From SFLA01 sp045595165 (GTDB lineage Bacteria > Bacillota > Clostridia > Oscillospirales > CAG-382): a DNA stretch of 64,000 bases. Position 1 is the stretch's first letter; the number at the start of each line of letters is the position of its first letter. Both the position numbers and the translations under genes were made by a program. The DNA lies in assembly GCA_045595165.1 (NCBI GenBank), contig JAZNZY010000020.1, positions 62,001 to 126,000 of the forward strand. The letters run 5' to 3'. The notes under the pieces were generated by a model that was not told the origin of the DNA, searched no databases, and saw only the letters and a list, made by a program, of their open reading frames with translations. Below are positions 26,159 to 32,784 of the stretch, in pieces.

Positions 26159-26185
26159 ACGGGAATGAGCAAGCCTCATTCCCGT
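26159..26185. repeat. Perfect 11-bp inverted repeat between fakA and plsX
   Basis: ACGGGAATGAG and CTCATTCCCGT with a 5-base loop. No T-run follows on the minus strand, so it is not a normal terminator. It could be an RNA processing site, a partial attenuator or a protein-binding site. Confidence 0.6.
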
Positions 26186-26197
26186 TAAATTTTCACA

Positions 26198-27823
26198 TTA
26201 TTCGATTGCGAGAATAAAGCTGTAAATATCCTGACCGCCTCTTACATATCCGCATTCAATAAAGGGATATTTGCTTTCCAGCATATCTTTAAGCTGAACA
26301 AGCTCGGAGTGTGTTACGTCTGCACCGTAGAACACGGTGATAACCTGCTTATCGTCGATATCCTCTAATTTCTCAAGCAAGCCCGTAACGGCAGACAGCT
26401 TATTTTGGCAGGCACAAAGGATGTTATCGTCATCCAAACCGATATAATCACCCTTCTTAACGTTAACACCGGAAATACAAGTGTCCCTTGTAGCAACAGT
26501 AACGTATCCCGTGGTAACGTATTCCATACTGCCGGTCATACTGTCCGCAACCGCTTCCACCGTATCCAAAGAAAGATCCATCATAGAAAGCGCGGAATAT
26601 CCTTCGGCAATAGAACGGGAAGGTATTACGGTTACACGGGCGGAATTATACATTTCCGCCGCTTGCTTTGCAGTCAAGAACACGTTGGAATTGTTGGGAA
26701 GTACAATTATATTCTCCGCGTTAAGTTTTCTGAACGCTTTAATAAAATCGTCTGTCGAGGGGTTTTGAGTCTGTCCCCCGTCCACAATAGCGGAAACGCC
26801 GATCTCGCTGAAATAGGACTTAACGCCGTCGCCTGCGGCAACCGCAACGACTGCATATTTTTCCTTTTCACCGTGCTGCTCGGTAGTTTCGCTGTGCTGA
26901 ACGGACATATTCTCGATCTTTATACTAAGCAATTCGCCGTAGCGAAGTCCCAGTTCAAGTACCTTATTGGGCTCGAAGGAATGTATATGTACCTTAACTA
27001 TATCTCCATCCCAGACGGAAACGATGGAATCTCCAAGTTTCTCAAGCTGTGATATGAAACCGTCGTGATCAAAAGCGTTCACATCGGTTTTGGAATTAAG
27101 TAAAAGAAGTATAAATTCGGTACAATAGCCGTATTCGAAAACCGAATCCGCATTAAAGGATGCTGTGAGCGAGGGAGCGAACTCCATTTCGGAAACGCTG
27201 ACGTTATCTATATATTCGTTGCGTAATGCTGCCTCCATTCCCTCAAACACGCACAAGACGCCTGCTCCGCCGCTATCTACAACTCCCGCTTCCTTAAGCA
27301 CGGGAAGAAGCTGAGGCGTGTTTTCCAGAGAGCGGCGTGCTTCGGTACAAAGCTCCGCAAAGCATTCCTGAAAAGAGGAATACTTTTCGCAATTCGTAAG
27401 GATGCGCTTGCCGCCGTCCTTGAGAACGGAAAGCATAGTACCCTCTACGGGGTTAAGCACCGATTTGTATGCGTACTTTACGCCGGAAGAAAAAGCGAGA
27501 GCGAAATCGGAAACCTCCAAAATGTCCTTGTTTTCACATCCAACGGCAAATCCGCGGATAAACTGTGAAAAGATAACTCCCGAGTTACCCCGCGCCGACA
27601 TAAGCGTGTTTTTGGAAAAACCGATCATATAATCAGATGCATTATCGGTTACGGGTGCGGAAAATCCACCCTCAAAGGTCTTTGCCATATTAGAACCCGT
27701 ATCTCCGTCGGGAACAGGAAATACGTTAAGGTTATTGATTGTATCCGAATTGAGTTTTAAATTCTTAAAGCCGTTTTCCAACAGAAGCCTTAGCTCGCTT
27801 CCGTTTAGTCGGTTTGTCTGCAT
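26198..27823 (-). CDS. fakA: Fatty acid kinase catalytic subunit FakA (DAK2 domain, YloV-like)
   Basis: Phosphorylates fatty acids bound to FakB (DegV-family) proteins using ATP. It is 541 residues. N-terminal DhaL/DAK2 nucleotide-binding domain: LNVFPVPDGDTGSNM (Mg-ATP ligands) and ARGNSGVIFSQ. Central domain: GYCTEFIL and VHIHSFEPNKVLELG. C-terminal DAK1_2 domain: AVAAGDG, VDGGQTQNPSTDDF, LPNNSNVFLTAKQAA. Directly preceded by two DegV/FakB genes and followed by plsX, so the whole activation route for free fatty acids is in one operon. Confidence 0.93.
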   Translation of the reverse strand: MQTNRLNGSELRLLLENGFKNLKLNSDTINNLNVFPVPDGDTGSNMAKTFEGGFSAPVTDNASDYMIGFSKNTLMSARGNSGVIFSQFIRGFAVGCENKDILEVSDFALAFSSGVKYAYKSVLNPVEGTMLSVLKDGGKRILTNCEKYSSFQECFAELCTEARRSLENTPQLLPVLKEAGVVDSGGAGVLCVFEGMEAALRNEYIDNVSVSEMEFAPSLTASFNADSVFEYGYCTEFILLLLNSKTDVNAFDHDGFISQLEKLGDSIVSVWDGDIVKVHIHSFEPNKVLELGLRYGELLSIKIENMSVQHSETTEQHGEKEKYAVVAVAAGDGVKSYFSEIGVSAIVDGGQTQNPSTDDFIKAFRKLNAENIIVLPNNSNVFLTAKQAAEMYNSARVTVIPSRSIAEGYSALSMMDLSLDTVEAVADSMTGSMEYVTTGYVTVATRDTCISGVNVKKGDYIGLDDDNILCACQNKLSAVTGLLEKLEDIDDKQVITVFYGADVTHSELVQLKDMLESKYPFIECGYVRGGQDIYSFILAIE

Positions 27824-27829
27824 TGTAAT

Positions 27830-28720
27830 TTATTCTTTCCCTTCAATAGTTACGGTCTTGCCGTAAACGTATGTAATAAGAGTGCCCGGTCCGACGGATG
27901 CGCCCACGATCGGTCCGATATTTGTAATATAAACATATTTGAATTTACCCAGCGCCAGCACTTCGTCGCGAAGCTTTTCGGCTTCCTCCAAAGCATCGCC
28001 GTGGGAAATACACAGTATACTGTTTTCTATATCTTCGGCGGCAGCGATAGTATCTTTGGCCATTTCTTTGCGGGCATTTACAGCACCTTTGACCTTTCTG
28101 TAGGCAAAGTTATGACCTTTCACATCGGAAATAATAAGAGGCTTTACACCGAAAATATTACCGAAGAATGCGCTGGCAGTAGTTACACGGCCTGCTCTGC
28201 GCAGGTATTCAAGGCTTTCCACCGTACCGCATTGATTCACCTTAAGGCGGTTTTCCTCTATCCAGCAAGCAATCTGATCTATACTTTTTCCTTCATCTCG
28301 CATAAGCGCGGCTTTTACCAAAAGCATACCCTGACCCAAAGAGCTGATAAGCGAATCCACACAGCATATCTTTGCATCGGGAAAGGCCGGCAAAAGCTCA
28401 TAGGCTACTACCTGAGCAAGTCCCACGGAACCGGACAATCCGGACGAGCAGGATATATACAATATATCCTTACCCTGCTCCAGCCAATAAGTGAATACGG
28501 AAACGAATTCCCCGCGGGGGACTTGGGTGGTTTTTATATTTACACCGTTACGCATAAGATCATAGTATTCCTTGGGTGAATATTCCTCCCAATCAAGGGA
28601 TGCAGAATGCTCGATGCCGTCGGCAACGAAATTCATCTTAACGTATTCGATATTATACTTACTGCGCACCTCTAAAGGAAGATCGCAGGTAGAATCTCCG
28701 ATAATAACAAATTCTCTCAT
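27830..28720 (-). CDS. DegV family fatty-acid-binding protein (FakB-like), second gene
   Basis: Presents a bound fatty acid to FakA. It is 296 residues from ATG 28720 (AAAGAGC in front); the longer ORF upstream overlaps the other DegV gene and is not used. DegV signatures: FVIIGDSTCDLPLE, ISCSSGLSGS, CCVDSLISSLGQG, LEYLRRAGRVT and GPIVGASVGPGTL. It differs strongly from the other DegV gene 20 bases upstream, as FakB paralogues with different chain preferences do in S. aureus (family knowledge). It ends 6 bases before fakA starts. Confidence 0.92.
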   Translation of the reverse strand: MREFVIIGDSTCDLPLEVRSKYNIEYVKMNFVADGIEHSASLDWEEYSPKEYYDLMRNGVNIKTTQVPRGEFVSVFTYWLEQGKDILYISCSSGLSGSVGLAQVVAYELLPAFPDAKICCVDSLISSLGQGMLLVKAALMRDEGKSIDQIACWIEENRLKVNQCGTVESLEYLRRAGRVTTASAFFGNIFGVKPLIISDVKGHNFAYRKVKGAVNARKEMAKDTIAAAEDIENSILCISHGDALEEAEKLRDEVLALGKFKYVYITNIGPIVGASVGPGTLITYVYGKTVTIEGKE

Positions 28721-28740
28721 AATAATACGCTCTTTTTTAA

Positions 28741-29673
28741 TTATTTGCCGGCAATTTTCTGCATTAATGCTTTTTCCTCGGCAAGTCCTTCGGAAATAGG
28801 CTTTCCGAGATAGAAAGCAGCGCACAAGCCGGGACCGATAGACGGACCGCAAGCCATGCCGACGTGAGTGATAATAACCTCCTTGGGCTTTATCTCGGTA
28901 CGGATCATCTCAGCCAGCGTTTCTGCGGCGGCAAGACGGTTTGAATGAGCGACGAAAACTATATTCTCCTCGGGATTAACTATAGTTTCCTTCATATACT
29001 TAACTGTAGCATCAAGAGCCGTACGCTTACCTTTGAATTTAACGATAACCTCTGCAAGACCCTTGGAATTGAAATCTGCCATAGGGTTTACGCCTACGAG
29101 AGTTCCGAACAACGCCTTGAAGTTGGAGATTCTGCCCGTCTTTACAAGGAAGAACAGATCGTCCATAGGACCCATCTGGTGAATGGAATTGCGAATGTTG
29201 TTAATATAATCTGCAGTTTCCTCTATGGTTGCACCTTCCTGACGTTTTTGTCCCGCAAGAACGGTGAGCAGCGCCATTGAGGTAGAATAACGGAGAGAAT
29301 CTACGCATATAATTTTTCTGCCGGGATATTTTTTCATAAGATCCTCGGCTATACGCGTACAAAGGCTGTACGTACCCGAAAGAGCAGATGAAATCGAAAT
29401 ACTGAGTATATCCTTACCCTGCGCCAGATACTTTTCGTACACCTCGTAACCCTCCTGCTCGGTAAAGGTAGAGGTTTTATACAGCACGTTTCTGCCGCTC
29501 ATGGATTTATAAAATTCCTCGGGAGAAATAATTCCCCAATCCAGATCGGCATATTCGGTGTGTCCATCGGGAAAATACACCGTACCGTGAAGGTAATCGG
29601 GAATATCAAAACGTTCTCTCAACTCTGCGGTAAGATCACAAGAGCTATCGGGAATGATCACAAAATCGTTCAT
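28741..29673 (-). CDS. DegV family fatty-acid-binding protein (FakB-like), first gene
   Basis: A 310-residue FakB-like protein: FVIIPDSSCDLTAEL, ISISSALSGTYS, CVDSLRYSTSMAL, DLFFLVKTGRIS, and the C-terminal ITHVGMACGPSIGPGL. ATG with GAAAGGATACGACGT in front. It leads the FakB-FakB-FakA-PlsX operon, behind a good promoter with a small inverted repeat at the start site. Confidence 0.92.
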   Translation of the reverse strand: MNDFVIIPDSSCDLTAELRERFDIPDYLHGTVYFPDGHTEYADLDWGIISPEEFYKSMSGRNVLYKTSTFTEQEGYEVYEKYLAQGKDILSISISSALSGTYSLCTRIAEDLMKKYPGRKIICVDSLRYSTSMALLTVLAGQKRQEGATIEETADYINNIRNSIHQMGPMDDLFFLVKTGRISNFKALFGTLVGVNPMADFNSKGLAEVIVKFKGKRTALDATVKYMKETIVNPEENIVFVAHSNRLAAAETLAEMIRTEIKPKEVIITHVGMACGPSIGPGLCAAFYLGKPISEGLAEEKALMQKIAGK

Positions 29674-29697
29674 ACGTCGTATCCTTTCAAAAAAAAT

Positions 29698-29710
29698 ACT
29701 CTAACAGAGT
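29698..29710. promoter_or_regulatory. Small inverted repeat at the fak operon start site
   Basis: ACTCT-aac-AGAGT, perfect, lies one base downstream of the -10 and covers the likely start point. Possible operator; it does not match the B. subtilis FapR consensus as I recall it. Confidence 0.4.
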
Positions 29711-29711
29711 G

Positions 29712-29740
29712 ATTATAACACAGACGCACACTTTTTTCAA
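29712..29740 (-). promoter_or_regulatory. Promoter of the degV-degV-fakA-plsX operon
   Basis: Minus strand TTGAAA, 17-base spacer, TATAAT. Confidence 0.82.
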
Positions 29741-29770
29741 CAAAAAATCACTTTTTTATTAAAATATATA

Positions 29771-29799
29771 TTGGAAAACAAGAAAAGATATGTTATAAT
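29771..29799 (+). promoter_or_regulatory. Promoter of the Cys-elbow hydrolase gene
   Basis: TTGGAA, 17-base spacer, TATAAT. A 17-bp palindrome follows 10 bases later. Divergent from the fak promoter. Confidence 0.78.
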
Positions 29800-29809
29800 T
29801 TAAATGCGC

Positions 29810-29826
29810 TGTTTGGAAACCAAACA
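29810..29826. promoter_or_regulatory. Perfect palindrome in the hydrolase leader
   Basis: TGTTTGG-AAA-CCAAACA, immediately downstream of the likely start point. Flanking GCGC tetranucleotides on both sides could lengthen an RNA stem. It is either an operator or a leader hairpin. Confidence 0.55.
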
Positions 29827-29853
29827 TAATATGCGCCAACGGAGGAAACAGAT

Positions 29854-30807
29854 TTGCTTTATTTGTATATAGCTCTCGGCGTTATTGCATTAAGCGCCGT
29901 AATAGGCGTGGCGGTAATGCTTAAAATCACCGTGCCCATCTCAAAGCAGGTATATCAAAACACGCTGGTTCGCAATTCGCCGGATAAATGGAAGAGAGAA
30001 TGCTCCTGCCCCGAAAACGAGGAGCAAATGGAAATGTGGAATACCGGCTGTGCCTGGGCGGAAGAAAACAAAGACCGTATGCGTGAGGTTTCCATAATCA
30101 ACGACGGACTTAAGCTCGTAGGTGAGCTGTACGACTTCGGTTCTGACAAATGTGTGATCATTCTTCCCGGCAGATGCGAAAGCCTTATGTATTCTTATTA
30201 CTACGCCCGTCCCTACGGTGAAATGGGAGTGAACGTATTCCTGCCCGACCCCAGAAGCCACGGCAACAGCGAAGGCATTTACAGCACGCTGGGCGTATGC
30301 GAGGGAAAAGACACCAACGCCTGGGCAAGATATCTTAACGAAAACGAAGGTATTAAAGAGATATATCTCCACGGTGTCTGTGTAGGCGCCAGTACCGCGA
30401 TTTTTGCCGCTGTGGACGAGGATATGCCAAAGTGCATAAAGGGTATGGTAAACGAAGGCTGTTACGTTAATTTCTACGAAACCTTCAAGAATCATATGAT
30501 AGCAGACGGACATCCCGTATTCCCCGTTTGCGGAATGGTGATGAATCAGGTCAAAAAGCATACCGGCGTGGATATTATGAAAAAGTGTCCTCTTAATTAC
30601 GTTGGCAAGGTAAAAATACCCGTGCTGTTTATATTCGGTGAAAAGGATATTTACACCGTGCCCGAAAAGAGCAAGATATTGTTTGCCGCTTGCGGCAGCG
30701 AGGATAAAAAGCTGGTATGGTTCCCCAAGGGTGGACACAGCCATCTGCGTATAAACAACACCGCTGAATACGACAACGCCGTAAAAGAATTCATACAGTC
30801 ACATTAA
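29854..30807 (+). CDS. Alpha/beta hydrolase with Cys at the nucleophile position
   Basis: A 317-residue protein with an N-terminal hydrophobic segment (about 4-25) and a hydrolase fold: CVIILPGRCESL, FLPDPRSHGNSEG, acid in FGEKDIYTVP, His in KGGHSHLR. The nucleophile elbow reads YLHGVCVGAST, so residue 176 is Cys where relatives of the YqkD/BAAT-like type have Ser. The TTG start follows GGAGGAAACAGA. Its own promoter and palindrome lie upstream and an intrinsic terminator follows. It stands beside two fatty-acid operons; an acyl substrate is plausible but not shown. Confidence 0.85.
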   Translation: MLYLYIALGVIALSAVIGVAVMLKITVPISKQVYQNTLVRNSPDKWKRECSCPENEEQMEMWNTGCAWAEENKDRMREVSIINDGLKLVGELYDFGSDKCVIILPGRCESLMYSYYYARPYGEMGVNVFLPDPRSHGNSEGIYSTLGVCEGKDTNAWARYLNENEGIKEIYLHGVCVGASTAIFAAVDEDMPKCIKGMVNEGCYVNFYETFKNHMIADGHPVFPVCGMVMNQVKKHTGVDIMKKCPLNYVGKVKIPVLFIFGEKDIYTVPEKSKILFAACGSEDKKLVWFPKGGHSHLRINNTAEYDNAVKEFIQSH

Positions 30808-30825
30808 AATCACCCCAACAACAAA

Positions 30826-30865
30826 AACATCCGATAAATTCAAAATTTATCGGATGTTTATTTTT
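30826..30865. terminator. Bidirectional terminator between the hydrolase and lipid operons
   Basis: AACATCCGATAAAT and ATTTATCGGATGTT form a 14-bp perfect stem with a 5-base loop, with T-rich tails on both strands. Confidence 0.87.
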
Positions 30866-31238
30866 ATTTGTTTTTTTGAAAAAAAGGATGCTCCCTGCCA
30901 AACGCGCAATCGTAAACGAAATGTTCGCAGTTGTTTTCAAGGATATTATATCCCGTTTCTCCCAGCCTGCTCTTTGCGCGGGACACGGTTTCCTCGGGAG
31001 AGAATCTTTTTTTGCGCTCGCTCTTTTCGGAAACGCCCGTTTCGCATATACCTTCGCCGATAAAGGTATAAATATCCGTTGACAAAACGCATATTTCCTC
31101 GGGACCAACGCCTGAATTATCGGGATATCCGAACTGTATAACGGTATTATCGTCAACGTATATGCCGTAATGATAATAAAACTTAACCTTTACACGGATA
31201 ATATCTCCGTATTCAGGCAAAACCGTTTTCCAGATCAT
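30864..31238 (-). CDS. LRAT-like (NlpC/P60 superfamily) protein
   Basis: A 124-residue protein of the lecithin:retinol acyltransferase-like group of papain-fold proteins. YGDIIRVKVKFYYHYGIYV contains the family's first His (residue 23, HYGIY), and NCEHFVYDC contains the catalytic Cys (residue 104) in the diagnostic NCEHF motif. Eukaryotic members move acyl chains from phospholipids to amines or alcohols; bacterial members are little studied. It overlaps the ACP gene by 4 bases as the last gene of the ligase-ACP/PlsC operon, so transfer or hydrolysis of a carrier-bound or membrane acyl chain is a reasonable guess. Confidence 0.75.
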   Translation of the reverse strand: MIWKTVLPEYGDIIRVKVKFYYHYGIYVDDNTVIQFGYPDNSGVGPEEICVLSTDIYTFIGEGICETGVSEKSERKKRFSPEETVSRAKSRLGETGYNILENNCEHFVYDCAFGREHPFFQKNK

Positions 31239-31474
31239 TTTATTTTTTCTTCCACCTTACGCACAATATCCCCTACGGTCTTAAGTTCAGGAAGATCGGA
31301 ATTGGTGAATTTTACTCCAAACTCCTGCTCTATTCCCATCGCCATATACAGCATACCGATAGAGTTCATTCCCAAACCGTCGGAAAGAGTATCGGATTCG
31401 GTAATGCGGGAGGAATCGATCTCTCCTTCAAAAACGTTATCGAATATTTTTTTAAGACGTTCGAGAGTGTTCAT
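31235..31474 (-). CDS. Acyl carrier protein
   Basis: A 79-residue four-helix carrier. The phosphopantetheine site is Ser38 in GLGMNSIGMLYMAMGIE (family DSLD becomes NSIG). ATG 31474 has AAAGGAGAATAAA directly in front, so the longer ORF is not used. It lies between a PlsC-like acyltransferase and the LRAT-like gene and is the second carrier domain of this operon, the other being fused to the ligase. It is therefore probably a dedicated carrier and not the AcpP of bulk fatty acid synthesis. Confidence 0.9.
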   Translation of the reverse strand: MNTLERLKKIFDNVFEGEIDSSRITESDTLSDGLGMNSIGMLYMAMGIEQEFGVKFTNSDLPELKTVGDIVRKVEEKIK

Positions 31475-31475
31475 T

Positions 31476-32132
31476 TTATTCTCCTTTAAAAGCTTGCTCA
31501 TATACTTCACGGCAAGCGTTGATTTTTTCCAAAAGCAATGCGGAAACGTTGTTTATATCTCCCACAGAGGGGAATTTCTTTTTACAGTAATCTGCGGGAT
31601 AAAAAGGATCGCCTACAACGTACACTCTTTTTCTCATTCCTGCGGACGGTCTTGAGTACACGGGGATTATTGGCGCACCGCTCTGCAATGCGATGAGAAC
31701 GGCTCCGGATTTGATATCGGACACACCGTCCTCTCTTTCAATTCTGCCCTGAGGAAAAATTGCGAGAACGTGGCCGTTTTTTATAACCGAAACCGATTTG
31801 CGCACGGCGTCGATATCAGATATGCCGCGGTCAATTTTAATGCATCCCATAAGCTTAAGCAAGAATGAACGCACGCCCTTTGACATTACTTCTTCGGAAG
31901 CAAGGAAGAAAACTCTTCTGTACCAAAAACAGCTTCCCAGCAAAAGTGCATCTGAAAATCCGGTATGGTTTGCCGCGATCAAAGCGCCGCCTTTAAAGTT
32001 TCGTTTATATTTCTTTCCGTCAAGCCCGATGGCACGCACAGCGAAAAGACGGAACACGAAATAGTGAAGCCTGCCGTAATCCATAGGCAAAAACTTGGGA
32101 TTAAACAAGGTGAAAAACTTATTTTTTGCCAT
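31476..32132 (-). CDS. PlsC-like 1-acylglycerol-phosphate acyltransferase, second gene
   Basis: A 218-residue LPLAT-superfamily acyltransferase. Motif I (H-x4-D) is NHTGFSD, motif II RVFFLASEE, motif III FPQGRIERED (canonical FPEGTRS, with the Thr-Arg altered), motif IV VPIIPVY-like GAPIIPVYS. It would transfer an acyl group from a carrier to a glycerol-phosphate-like or other alcohol. The start at ATG 32132 follows GGAAAAAG and lies within the last codons of the preceding PlsC gene. The pair could act at two successive positions. Confidence 0.88.
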   Translation of the reverse strand: MAKNKFFTLFNPKFLPMDYGRLHYFVFRLFAVRAIGLDGKKYKRNFKGGALIAANHTGFSDALLLGSCFWYRRVFFLASEEVMSKGVRSFLLKLMGCIKIDRGISDIDAVRKSVSVIKNGHVLAIFPQGRIEREDGVSDIKSGAVLIALQSGAPIIPVYSRPSAGMRKRVYVVGDPFYPADYCKKKFPSVGDINNVSALLLEKINACREVYEQAFKGE

Positions 32133-32781
32133 TTTCTTTTTCCACACGTCTTTTTAATTCTTCGCCCAATTCCATTGTCTTGTCCTCCAACAGCTTGGTA
32201 AGACGGGTTATCTCCTCGGGAGAAGGATTTTCTTCTTTGCAATAATCACGGATATATATCTTTTCACCGATCATTACACGGGTACGTTTTTTGAAGGAAT
32301 ACGCACCGTCGGTATACATAGGAATTATAGGCGCATCGGTACGCAAAGCGATCATTACAACGCTGGGCTTAAAGGGCCAGGGCTTTCCGTCAACAGGAAG
32401 ACGGCTTTCGGGAAAAATTCCGATAGTTCCGCCGTTATCCAAAACCTTAAGAGATTCCGCAACGAAGGAAAAATCTCTGGCATCTCGGTTAACGAAAATT
32501 CCGCCGATGGCAAACAGAAACTTTGAGAATACTTTTCCTTTGTTAAACATAACCTCCGCGATCAAAAAACGAAGAGTGCGGAAAGGAAATATATTCATGT
32601 ACAGCACAAAATCCATTAAAGACTTGTGGTTTGACATCAGTATACAAGGCTTTGGGAGCTTTTTCCCTTGGGATTCCTTGTTAATATAATACAGCTTGGG
32701 ACGGAGAAAAATTCTGGTGGGAATAAAGCCCGTAAGCTGAACGAAAGCGCGTACAAATTGGTTGGGTTTGCCTTGGCGCAT
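32119..32781 (-). CDS. PlsC-like acyltransferase, first gene
   Basis: A 220-residue LPLAT-family protein: SNHKSLMD (H-x4-D), LRFLIAEVMF, FPESRLP in place of FPEGTRS, and DAPIIPMYTDG. A short hydrophobic stretch at the N-terminus may associate with the membrane. It starts 3 bases after the ligase-ACP stop. It and the next gene share about the same length and motif order but differ in detail, so the duplication is old. Confidence 0.88.
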   Translation of the reverse strand: MRQGKPNQFVRAFVQLTGFIPTRIFLRPKLYYINKESQGKKLPKPCILMSNHKSLMDFVLYMNIFPFRTLRFLIAEVMFNKGKVFSKFLFAIGGIFVNRDARDFSFVAESLKVLDNGGTIGIFPESRLPVDGKPWPFKPSVVMIALRTDAPIIPMYTDGAYSFKKRTRVMIGEKIYIRDYCKEENPSPEEITRLTKLLEDKTMELGEELKRRVEKENGKK

Positions 32782-32784
32782 AGG

